A model generated the notes under the pieces. The model did no database searches and was not told where the DNA came from. It worked only from the letters and a program-made list of their open reading frames with translations. From a virus, in IMG/VR virus record IMGVR_UViG_3300015360_000023, positions 124,001-188,000 of that record: a DNA stretch of 64,000 nt; one strand, written 5' to 3'. The translations under genes and the position numbers were made by a program. The stretch's first letter is position 1. Each line of letters opens with the position of its first letter. Of the stretch, positions 8,641 through 15,690 are shown piece after piece.

Positions 8641-9294
8641 ATGTCATTTCAAGATTTAGTAACAGCAGCAAAAAAGTACTTCCCGGACTTACAAATTAAA
8701 TACAAAGATCAATCTTGGTTAATGAAATTAATCGGTTTTGTACTATTCTTTAATAAATCTTTTATGACCAGTTTTACCACAACTATAGGGTCAACTGTTT
8801 ATTTTCCAACTGAACCAGTAACCAAAGCTAGACCAGTTTCAGCTTCGGTAGTTTTATTACACGAACTAATTCATGTGTATGATGCTAAGAAGATTAGCAA
8901 GCCTCTCTTTGGGTTTTTATACCTAACTCCTCAGGTCTTCGTGCTTCTCTGCCTTCCTTTATTCTTGGTGAGCTGGAAGATTGCTTTACCGTTAATGCTT
9001 CTATTTGCTTCTCCAATTCCATCATATTTTAGAATGTATTTTGAAAAGAGAGCTTATTTAGTTTCATTATACGCTGTTAATGCTTTAGCTAATAGATTGA
9101 ATTTTAAGCCATTATTAGCTACTCAAGAAGAAGGTTTTATCAAACACTTTCAAGATTCTTCTTATTACTTTATGTGGCCATTTGGCGGTATAAGAAAAGA
9201 TTTTGATGATGGAGTTGCTAAAGTAAAAGAGGGGAAACGACCATTTGAAGATCCTGTCTTTGATATTATTGATGATTTGATCATTACAGTATAA
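8641..9294 (+). CDS. Putative membrane-associated HExxH metalloprotease-like protein
   Basis: 217 aa. HELIH at residues 74-78 within VVLLHELIHVYDAKK is a zincin-type zinc site; a possible third ligand is Glu135 in FEKRAYLVSLYA. Hydrophobic segments at about 90-125 (LYLTPQVFVLLCLPLFLV and IALPLMLLFASPIP) suggest one or two membrane passes. GGGGAGG-like ribosome site just upstream. No recognised family beyond the zinc motif; it could act on envelope or virion proteins, or be a fold that has lost activity. Confidence 0.6.
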   Translation: MSFQDLVTAAKKYFPDLQIKYKDQSWLMKLIGFVLFFNKSFMTSFTTTIGSTVYFPTEPVTKARPVSASVVLLHELIHVYDAKKISKPLFGFLYLTPQVFVLLCLPLFLVSWKIALPLMLLFASPIPSYFRMYFEKRAYLVSLYAVNALANRLNFKPLLATQEEGFIKHFQDSSYYFMWPFGGIRKDFDDGVAKVKEGKRPFEDPVFDIIDDLIITV

Positions 9295-9350
9295 ATTATT
9301 GAGGTTACGCGATATAATACGGAACAGACTCTTTGTTTCAAGGATATTGC

Positions 9351-10562
9351 ATGACTAATTTCGACGTTGGTATTATAGGGGCTGGGGTTGCTGGTGCTTT
9401 TGCTACCTTAAAGATGGCAAAAGATCATAAGAATGTTAAAACAATTCTATTTGATTTAGGCCGCCCCCCTATGAAGCGCAGGAGACAGCTTGAGGGCTGG
9501 CTAGGCTGCTTGCCAAATAGTGATGGAAAACTTTATCTAAGTGACTTAGATAAAATCACTGATTTAGTTGGTCTTAGAAAAAGTAAGGCATCTAATAATT
9601 GGTTCAAAAAAGTACTATCTAATGTAGGTGACTTTAAAGTTACTAAAGACCGTTCTCCTAACGTTGCAGTTGAGAAGCGACTTAAAAAGATTGGTTATGA
9701 TCTTTCATTGAATGATTATATTCAAATCTATCCTAAGGACATCCATGCCCTTTCTAAGCACATGTCTGAATTCATTGAAGATTATAAGAACATCACTTAT
9801 AGTTTTGACAATGAAGTTCGTGGCGTAACTATTCAGAAAAATATGTTTCTTGTTGAAACTGAAACACAAGTTTACAAGTGCAAGAAGCTAATCATTGCTG
9901 TTGGTCGTAGCGGCTGGCGCTGGGCTAGAGATCTATACAACAAGCTTGGCATTGTTGATAACAATGATATCGCTAAGTTTGGTATTAGAATTGAATTGAA
10001 TGCTCCTTTAATGAAAGAATTTAATCGTTCTAATTGTTCTATGACTAAGGGCACGGATATTGAAATTGGCCCATTTTCCTGGTTTGGCACAGTCATTCCA
10101 GAGGACCACGTTGACTTAGCTATCTCCGCTTTCCGTTCCAATGAGAATAGATGGAAGAGTGATAAAGTATCTTTTACTCTTATCGGTAACAGACCTTTTC
10201 CTAATGCTGGAGTTGAGCAAACAGATAGGTTAGGTAATCTAACTTTTGTTTTAGCTAATGATAGAATCATTAAAGAAAGAGTTGCTCATATTTTAACTGG
10301 TAAGAGCAAGATATCTATTATTCCAGAATACGATTGGTTGAAAGATACTATAAATGAATTGGCGCAAGCTATTCCAGAGGTAGCAACCAAAGCTTATTAT
10401 CATGTACCCACCATTACACCTACTGCTCCAAAAATCAATATTGGATCTAATTTAGAGACGGAAATTCCGGGTATGTTTGTAGTCGGTGAAAGTGCTGGAG
10501 TTCATGGTATCCTCAGTGCTGCCTGCATGGGAATAATAGCGGCAGATAATGTTTGTAAATAA
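9351..10562 (+). CDS. FAD-dependent oxidoreductase (COG2509-like)
   Basis: 403 aa. Start chosen at ATG 9351, preceded by AAGGA with 6 nt spacing, rather than an upstream in-frame codon. N-terminal dinucleotide site DVGIIGAGVAGAFA (Gly10, Gly12, Gly15), the SDGKLYLSDLDK segment, and the C-terminal FAD signature IPGMFVVGESAGVHGIL resemble uncharacterised FAD-dependent dehydrogenases of the HI0933/COG2509 type. Substrate unknown. A TATAAT hexamer lies at 9313-9318 but without a convincing -35. Unusual cargo for a phage; probably host-derived metabolism. Confidence 0.75.
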   Translation: MTNFDVGIIGAGVAGAFATLKMAKDHKNVKTILFDLGRPPMKRRRQLEGWLGCLPNSDGKLYLSDLDKITDLVGLRKSKASNNWFKKVLSNVGDFKVTKDRSPNVAVEKRLKKIGYDLSLNDYIQIYPKDIHALSKHMSEFIEDYKNITYSFDNEVRGVTIQKNMFLVETETQVYKCKKLIIAVGRSGWRWARDLYNKLGIVDNNDIAKFGIRIELNAPLMKEFNRSNCSMTKGTDIEIGPFSWFGTVIPEDHVDLAISAFRSNENRWKSDKVSFTLIGNRPFPNAGVEQTDRLGNLTFVLANDRIIKERVAHILTGKSKISIIPEYDWLKDTINELAQAIPEVATKAYYHVPTITPTAPKINIGSNLETEIPGMFVVGESAGVHGILSAACMGIIAADNVCK

Positions 10563-10573
10563 GAGAGAATTAA

Positions 10574-10927
10574 ATGGCAGATCCAAAAACAACTGAACCC
10601 AGTATCACTCCTGTGACTGAAGAGTTTAAAGACCAAAATCAAAAGTATAATCTAAGTAAATTCGAATTCGATTTATATCATGAAGAAGATGATAAGGTTG
10701 AAAAAGTTATTAGAGTTAAAAGAGTTTCCATGCCCAATAAGGGAGAGAAGTGGAAAATCTTTGAAGATAGTAAAGTGATGTTCGTTTTAGAAGGAACAAA
10801 GCTAACTAATAAAGAAAAAGAATTTCTTCATACGGTTGACGGGATAAATTTTCTGATTAATCAATACAAGCAAGGAATTAAGTCATTTAATTCACTCAGA
10901 GCTGAACTCAAGAAAAAGTTAAAATAA
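10574..10927 (+). CDS. Hypothetical protein, 117 aa
   Basis: Not recognised. Good ribosome site (AGAGAG, 7 nt before ATG). Disordered acidic N-terminus (residues 1-20), a central beta-rich charged stretch (DKVEKVIRVKRVSMPNKGEKW) and a helical basic C-terminus (FNSLRAELKKKLK). It follows the FAD gene by 11 nt and precedes a promoter, so it probably ends that transcription unit. Confidence 0.72.
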   Translation: MADPKTTEPSITPVTEEFKDQNQKYNLSKFEFDLYHEEDDKVEKVIRVKRVSMPNKGEKWKIFEDSKVMFVLEGTKLTNKEKEFLHTVDGINFLINQYKQGIKSFNSLRAELKKKLK

Positions 10928-10933
10928 CTACTC

Positions 10934-10961
10934 TTGACACTCTTGTACTGATGCTTATGTT
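10934..10961 (+). promoter_or_regulatory. Putative sigma70-type promoter
   Basis: TTGACA at 10934-10939 is a perfect -35 hexamer. TATGTT at 10956-10961, 16 nt further, fits a -10. It lies just upstream of the exonuclease gene in the 51-nt gap after the previous stop. Promoter function is inferred from the sequence only. Confidence 0.5.
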
Positions 10962-10978
10962 ATACACTTGAGGTGTCC

Positions 10979-11575
10979 ATGGATTACGTAATTTATGTAG
11001 TAGACGTTGAAACCACCGGCTTAGATGATCGTCTTAACGATATCATCGAGTTATCGATTCATCGTCTAACTGATGATGTTCAAAAAACTTGGTGTCTGAA
11101 GCCCTTCAACCCTGACGCTATTGACCCGGATTCTCTTAGAATCAACGGGCATAAGCGCGAAGATCTTCTGCATCAAACCAAAGAAGGTCGAGAACGATAT
11201 CTAGATCCGAACAGAGTTATCATTGATGCTGAGAATTGGATCATGGAAGATGGCGTTCCCAACACCCAAAGAATTCTGGCCGGACAGAACGTATCCTTCG
11301 ATAAGGGGTTTCTTGAGCAGCACTGGATTAAAGGTAAAGTAAAGGATTCATTTCCTTTTGGTAGAAGAACCCTCGACACCATGCAAATTGAATTCTTTAT
11401 GGATCTTTGCCGTGGTAAAATGTCAGAAGGTTATAGTCTCAAACTCTTGACCAAGAAGTACGGCCTTAAGAATGAAGCGGCCCACACCGCAGCGGCTGAC
11501 GTTAAGGTTACTAAAGATGTATTACTGAAGCAAATTGAAGTGTTCAAGAAGGCTTTAGCTACTTCTGGTGAATGA
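10979..11575 (+). CDS. DnaQ-like DEDDh 3'-5' exonuclease
   Basis: 198 aa. Start set at ATG 10979 because GAGG (10970-10973) sits 5 nt upstream; an in-frame GTG at 10973 overlaps that site. Catalytic residues of the DEDDh family: Asp9 and Glu11 (VVDVETTG), Asp108 (NVSFDKGF), His169 and Asp174 (HTAAADVKV). It should remove nucleotides from DNA 3' ends, for proofreading or degradation. A second, divergent copy lies at 43871-44539 on the other strand. Confidence 0.88.
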   Translation: MDYVIYVVDVETTGLDDRLNDIIELSIHRLTDDVQKTWCLKPFNPDAIDPDSLRINGHKREDLLHQTKEGRERYLDPNRVIIDAENWIMEDGVPNTQRILAGQNVSFDKGFLEQHWIKGKVKDSFPFGRRTLDTMQIEFFMDLCRGKMSEGYSLKLLTKKYGLKNEAAHTAAADVKVTKDVLLKQIEVFKKALATSGE

Positions 11576-11578
11576 TGA

Positions 11579-12562
11579 ATGCTTAAAATTTTGTATGCGG
11601 CTTCTGAGAATGAGAATGCCAAAATTCAATTGACCAGATTTCTTCAAGCGATGGAAGGGAAGCCCTTTATCGTTAAGGTAGCCGCCTACAAAAAATCTAG
11701 CCCGGCAATTAATATTGATTGGACCCTTGATTGTCTCAAGAATATTTTTAAGCCAGAGTATGTGACATTAGATAATGACAATTTTGTAACCTATTATAAT
11801 CAGGTTAAGTATTATAATCCAGATTTGATTATTAGTGATTGTGAGTATTATACATCTCATATTGCAAGCGTTTTAGGAACCACCCTTTGGCAGTGTAGTT
11901 CTTCTATTATCAATTTTGCTCTTACTAATGACTACAAGTATAACTTAGGTATCTTTAAAAGATATGCGTATCTTTTTAACAAAAATCAAGTCCATATCCA
12001 GAGACTCACTAATATCCTGGACAATTCAAATTGCAATTTTCTATATTCTCATTTCGGAGATTGTTCATTGCCTCCTTCGATAAAAGAAGGGTTTGAATGG
12101 ATTCGCCCTTACCATCGAGTGGGTAAAGATTCGGTCTTGTGTCGCCACAATGTAATGGCTGGGACGCTTGGGAATAACAAAAAAATTCTAAGCCTATTAA
12201 AACAATATCCAGATTCAGTCTGTTTCACGGAATTCATGGGCGAGACCTATGAAAATCCTCGAATGAAGGATATAAGAGCGCAGGAAGAGTTCTCTTGTAA
12301 CCTCAGAAATTCTAATCTATTTGTGTGTGAAGGTCAGGCCAGTTTTCTAGCAGACGCTTTCTACAATAATAAGTACTCCGCAGTCTTTACCAATCTAGAA
12401 GATACCGAGTGTATTATCAATAGCATCATCTCTGAGAGATTAAAATTAAGTACTTCTATCTATCAAGCTACTGAAGATTTGTTCCCATTAATGGGTAAAA
12501 ACATTTTTTCTCATTTGAATGAGAAGGTTAAGTATTTGCATGAAAGAATTGAGGAATTGTGA
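11579..12562 (+). CDS. Hypothetical protein, 327 aa, possibly GT-B glycosyltransferase-like
   Basis: The opening MLKILYAASENENAKIQLTR and the YYNPDLIISDCEYYTSHIASVLG segment resemble the N-terminal domain of GT-B (UGT/MGT-like) glycosyltransferases, where a Rossmann domain precedes a 'PDLVISD' strand. A C-terminal sugar-nucleotide motif is not obvious, though SNLFVCEGQASFLADAFYNN could be the equivalent loop. If active it might modify DNA bases or cell-surface sugars. It overlaps the following HAD gene by 4 nt. Confidence 0.6.
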   Translation: MLKILYAASENENAKIQLTRFLQAMEGKPFIVKVAAYKKSSPAINIDWTLDCLKNIFKPEYVTLDNDNFVTYYNQVKYYNPDLIISDCEYYTSHIASVLGTTLWQCSSSIINFALTNDYKYNLGIFKRYAYLFNKNQVHIQRLTNILDNSNCNFLYSHFGDCSLPPSIKEGFEWIRPYHRVGKDSVLCRHNVMAGTLGNNKKILSLLKQYPDSVCFTEFMGETYENPRMKDIRAQEEFSCNLRNSNLFVCEGQASFLADAFYNNKYSAVFTNLEDTECIINSIISERLKLSTSIYQATEDLFPLMGKNIFSHLNEKVKYLHERIEEL

Positions 12563-13179
12563 AGTATATTGCATTAGATATTGGTAACGTTTTATGTTAT
12601 GCTAACATGACAAATTTCGTTAGAGATTTATCGGATACTTTCAACGTCTCTATTGGAGATGCCTCTCGCTACCTTAGGGGATTCCAACAGATTCATGATC
12701 TTGGATTAACCACAATGGAGCGTGAGCTACGAAGTCGCTTTAACTGTCATTCTGAAGTAACTATAGAAAGACTATGTAAGCTCTGGAATGATGCAGTACA
12801 TCCGTGTGTATCTATGTTAAGTATGCTAGATGAATTAAATGCACAACATGATGTGCAGATAGCTTTACTATCTAACATTGGCGTAGAACACGCGGCCATG
12901 ATGGATAGTAAACTTCATCCTATATATGATTACGCTATCCCACATTTCAGTTGTTTCGTGGGTGCTCGAAAGCCTACCATGTTATATTATCAGAGTTTTC
13001 TCATGCAATATCCAGAGTTCAAGGGATGTCTATATGTAGACGATCTTCAAGAAAACCTGGATGCTTCAAAACAATTTGGTTTTGATCCGTATCTATTTTC
13101 TCTAGAAGACGCCGATGTAGATGATAAGATTAGAGAAATCAGGGAGATTGTCTTAGATTCAGATGAATCTGAGGATTAA
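12559..13179 (+). CDS. HAD-superfamily hydrolase
   Basis: 206 aa with GTG start overlapping the upstream TGA (GTGA). HAD motifs: I, LDIGNVL with nucleophile Asp7 (the second Asp is replaced, as in YihX-type LGN proteins); II, LLSN with Ser105; III, Lys138 in GARKPT; IV, YVDD at 159-162. A helical cap lies between motifs I and II. Probably a small-molecule or nucleotide phosphatase. Highly acidic tail. Coupling to the upstream gene suggests a shared pathway. Confidence 0.8.
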   Translation: MKYIALDIGNVLCYANMTNFVRDLSDTFNVSIGDASRYLRGFQQIHDLGLTTMERELRSRFNCHSEVTIERLCKLWNDAVHPCVSMLSMLDELNAQHDVQIALLSNIGVEHAAMMDSKLHPIYDYAIPHFSCFVGARKPTMLYYQSFLMQYPEFKGCLYVDDLQENLDASKQFGFDPYLFSLEDADVDDKIREIREIVLDSDESED

Positions 13180-13221
13180 CTGATATATCTGTTATGTGGA
13201 GTAAGGTATAAAGGATTTAAT

Positions 13222-13710
13222 ATGAGTAATGAAGAGACCAAAAACAGATTTCAGGCACAAGGTAAGACTAAGGTTATCAAGGCAAGTATTCTAGCCCCAG
13301 AAAACGCAGGTTTGCGTTTCGTCCTTTCTATTACCAATCTAGCTGGAAAGCCAGATAATAACCCACTTTACCCTCTTTTCGAGAAGAAGTGGAAGAAGGT
13401 TCGTGAAGAGGCTCGCGGCTGGTATGCCACCAAGACTGGCGCATATAAGGTCGGCGCTATTCATACTACGGCCGTTCAAAGTGATACTTGGGTTCTTCAT
13501 ATGCTTTGCCAAGACGAGAACCTGGTAACTGATGTTGCTGGTCTTGAGAAATGTCTAAAGGAAGTTGCTAAGTCTGCTAAGTATGAACGTGCTACTGTGC
13601 ATGTTTCTAGTTTATTAACCAATGCTTTACCTGAACTTACTGGTTTATTGAAGACTCAGTTAGTTGATCAAGGCGTCAGCGTTTATTTCTACGATGAGCC
13701 ACAGGCCTAA
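13222..13710 (+). CDS. Hypothetical protein, 162 aa, weakly macro-domain-like
   Basis: Excellent ribosome site (AAAGGA). The central region (GAIHTTAVQSDTWVLHMLCQ) and the following helix-strand pattern (LEKCLKEVAKSAKYERATVH, then VSVYFYDEP) recall Appr-1''-P macro domains, in which VQ/W..N/H..QD precedes the ligand pocket; the Gly-rich ADP-ribose loop is not clear, so this is only a suggestion. The stop overlaps the next ATG by one base. Confidence 0.7.
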   Translation: MSNEETKNRFQAQGKTKVIKASILAPENAGLRFVLSITNLAGKPDNNPLYPLFEKKWKKVREEARGWYATKTGAYKVGAIHTTAVQSDTWVLHMLCQDENLVTDVAGLEKCLKEVAKSAKYERATVHVSSLLTNALPELTGLLKTQLVDQGVSVYFYDEPQA

Positions 13711-13889
13711 TGGGCGAGCTGAAAAGAACCGTAACTATGACTGTTCCAGTAGGTGGTCATATTGCTGATTTAGTTTATTTTGTCAAGAGACTTGTTGCCC
13801 GTCATGGCGAGAAGGTTGTCAATCTAACTGATACAGAATTGGTTGATGCCGCCGATGATTTTTGGGATACTCAACACGGCGAGGACTAA
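13710..13889 (+). CDS. Small hypothetical protein, 59 aa
   Basis: ATG overlaps the upstream TAA and its own TAA overlaps the next ATG by one base, giving a coupled three-gene chain. Product starts MGELKRTVTMTVPVGGHIAD and ends with an acidic tail (DFWDTQHGED). Looks like a compact strand-helix-helix domain; no function recognised. Overlaps at both ends support it as a real gene. Confidence 0.7.
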   Translation: MGELKRTVTMTVPVGGHIADLVYFVKRLVARHGEKVVNLTDTELVDAADDFWDTQHGED

Positions 13890-14266
13890 TGAAGCGCTCT
13901 AAAAAGAAGCTCCTTGCAAATAGAAAACTAACCATTATTAAGGTTTTACCAAAAGATGGGGTTGTTTCGGCTGAGGATTTAGATAGATGGCACTTCATGT
14001 TCAGGAATAATCTAATTGATTATCAAAGAGCTGCCTCCACAGGCGAAGTAGAAATACAAGAAATCGCAGTACCTAAACGAGGCGAACACTTCATTACCTT
14101 AGTTCGAGTTGGTGGCGGTGATTACTCCCCCACAACTGAAGACTTAGAACAATGGCGTAAAGTCTTTGAAGATGCTGCTAAAGATCCTGATTTCAAAATC
14201 TTTACGCATGAACACGTAAACATTGAAGTATTAGATATTCACGATATTATCGCCGTTGAGTCATAA
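13889..14266 (+). CDS. Hypothetical protein, 125 aa
   Basis: Start set at ATG 13889, in TAATG overlap with the preceding stop; an upstream TTG in the same frame would run deep into that gene. Basic N-terminus (MKRSKKKLLANRK), then two copies of a short pattern, VSAEDLDRWHFMFRN and PTTEDLEQWRKVFED, suggesting an internal duplication of a helix unit, each preceded by a beta strand. Function unknown. Confidence 0.72.
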   Translation: MKRSKKKLLANRKLTIIKVLPKDGVVSAEDLDRWHFMFRNNLIDYQRAASTGEVEIQEIAVPKRGEHFITLVRVGGGDYSPTTEDLEQWRKVFEDAAKDPDFKIFTHEHVNIEVLDIHDIIAVES

Positions 14267-14280
14267 TTATGCATTAATGC

Positions 14281-14664
14281 ATGGCTAAACTCAAACCAGG
14301 TGATCGTGTAGATTGTCGTGTTAAGGAAGCCACAATTGTCAGTCCTTATAAGGAATATGACGACGTATTAACATTTGAAGTAATAGGTATTGATCAATAT
14401 GGCTATTATCTTTATGTTCCACCATACTACTTTATTAAAAAGACTTTTACGGTAGATAAATACCAGTGTAAGAATTTAGGCGTTGACCCGCGTTTCTTAG
14501 ATGTTCAAGCTCATTATATTCAAGAGAACATGATTCTTAGGATTAACTCTGTTTTAGATGGTATGAAATGCTGTAATTGCGAGGAATTTTATTCTATGGC
14601 TGAACCTAATCAGGATGATGGAACGCTTATTTGCTGGTCTTGTCGTAAAAATCCATATCGCTAG
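14281..14664 (+). CDS. Hypothetical zinc-binding protein, 127 aa
   Basis: N-terminal beta-rich region (KPGDRVDCRVKEATIV, reminiscent of a small barrel), then a C-terminal pair of Cys motifs, CCNCEE and CWSCRK, about 25 residues apart, able to form a zinc ribbon. The Cys pairs are at the C-terminus, opposite to the layout of the array proteins at 49-64 kb, and the FS tail is absent, so I do not place it in that family. Stop TAG. Confidence 0.72.
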   Translation: MAKLKPGDRVDCRVKEATIVSPYKEYDDVLTFEVIGIDQYGYYLYVPPYYFIKKTFTVDKYQCKNLGVDPRFLDVQAHYIQENMILRINSVLDGMKCCNCEEFYSMAEPNQDDGTLICWSCRKNPYR

Positions 14665-14678
14665 ACAGGCATTACAAT

Positions 14679-15368
14679 ATGGTACAGTCCGAAGATACAT
14701 ATATTTCCAGCCTTTTAGGTGAATTAAAGGAACTTTTCCCTAGCCAGAAAACTACCTCTCTCACACCAGCTCCTACTAGCACGGGTGGTTATCAAGCGCC
14801 TCTTAAAGGTTCTTGGAATAACTCTGGAGGTTTTGATGCTTCTGGAGCTTTACGCCCTAATGGTCGTAAGGGCCATGGCGGTGTTGATATGAGAGCCCCA
14901 GCAGGTACATCTATTTATCCTATGGCTCCAGGAGTTGTCTCCAGTGTCGGAACCGATCCGCTTGGAGGTAATGTAGTTAATGTTCAACATGCAGATAATG
15001 TTAGAACCTATTATGCTCATTGCTCTACTGTCAAAGTACAAAAGGGCGATAAGGTAGATTATGATACCGTACTTGGTACTGTAGGAGAAACTGGTAATGC
15101 TAAGGGTACCGTCCCTCATTGTCATTTTCAAGTTTGGAAAGACAATCAATTACAAGATCCTGCTAGATATTTTACTGTTCCTAAATATACTAATCTATCT
15201 GAAGATGAAAAGAAAAATGGTCTTTGGTCTGAAAAGGCTAGACAAGAGGCCGCCGCCTTCAATATGTCAGAGCACGTTCAAAAGGGCCGTAGTCGTGTTG
15301 CATTTACATCTGACGTCGACCAGCTCCTAAAGATTGCACACCAATTTTATAAGTTAACCTCAGGCTGA
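14679..15368 (+). CDS. M23 family peptidoglycan endopeptidase (LytM/lysostaphin fold)
   Basis: 229 aa. HxxxD is GHGGVD (His66, Asp70) and HxH is PHCHF (His147, His149); His114 in YYAHCS completes the zinc active site. It cleaves cross-linking peptides in murein, so it may be a virion-associated lysin or endolysin; no signal peptide is present. The C-terminus ends in LLKIAHQFYKLTSG, a short motif also seen at the N-termini of the proteins at 47447 and 50384. Convergent with the minus-strand operon with no gap. Confidence 0.9.
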   Translation: MVQSEDTYISSLLGELKELFPSQKTTSLTPAPTSTGGYQAPLKGSWNNSGGFDASGALRPNGRKGHGGVDMRAPAGTSIYPMAPGVVSSVGTDPLGGNVVNVQHADNVRTYYAHCSTVKVQKGDKVDYDTVLGTVGETGNAKGTVPHCHFQVWKDNQLQDPARYFTVPKYTNLSEDEKKNGLWSEKARQEAAAFNMSEHVQKGRSRVAFTSDVDQLLKIAHQFYKLTSG

Positions 15369-15683
15369 TTAACGGTCCTTCCAGGTGCCGATGATACCTA
15401 TGTTTTCTAAGGCGTTTCCGCTTGGCGGATCTAATAATGGTGTACCCATAGAGTGCCAATCCTCATATATTTGAGTAAAAGGATTCCAACCTTGCATTTT
15501 GTAATAGGTATTAAATCCTGTAGTTATGTTGGCGTTAGAATTAAAAAGGCCGCCTAAAACAGATGTTTGCCCACTTCCAATTGATGAAGTTAGATCTTGA
15601 CTACCAAGTGAGCCGGTACTTTGTCCTGTATATCCGGCAGCGTATACTAAATTCAATATATTTTGTTCAGTTATTAAAGCCAT
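15369..15683 (-). CDS. Family C structural protein, 104 aa (short paralogue)
   Basis: Last gene of the minus-strand structural operon. The C-terminal half (YYKMQGWNPFTQIYEDW then PPSGNALENIGIIGTW) is homologous to the C-terminus of the 191-aa protein at 19245-19820, and more loosely to the YYKLR tails of the LamG-like proteins. N-terminal half is Gly/Ser-rich. No signal peptide. Likely a small fibre-tip, adaptor or chaperone partner of the A and B proteins; exact role unknown. Confidence 0.75.
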   Translation of the reverse strand: MALITEQNILNLVYAAGYTGQSTGSLGSQDLTSSIGSGQTSVLGGLFNSNANITTGFNTYYKMQGWNPFTQIYEDWHSMGTPLLDPPSGNALENIGIIGTWKDR

Positions 15684-15690
15684 ATTATCC

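Noticed and set aside
9313-9318. TATAAT before the FAD oxidoreductase gene as a promoter
   Set aside because: A perfect -10 hexamer but no acceptable -35 at 16-18 nt; kept only as a remark.
9872-10270. 132-aa minus-strand ORF
   Set aside because: Lies wholly inside the FAD oxidoreductase gene, with no ribosome site or recognisable motif.
14281-14664. Treating the CxxC protein at 14281 as an array member
   Set aside because: Its Cys pairs are at the C-terminus and the Phe-Ser tail is missing.
14850-15149. 99-aa minus-strand ORF
   Set aside because: Antisense to the catalytic core of the M23 endopeptidase; no supporting signal.
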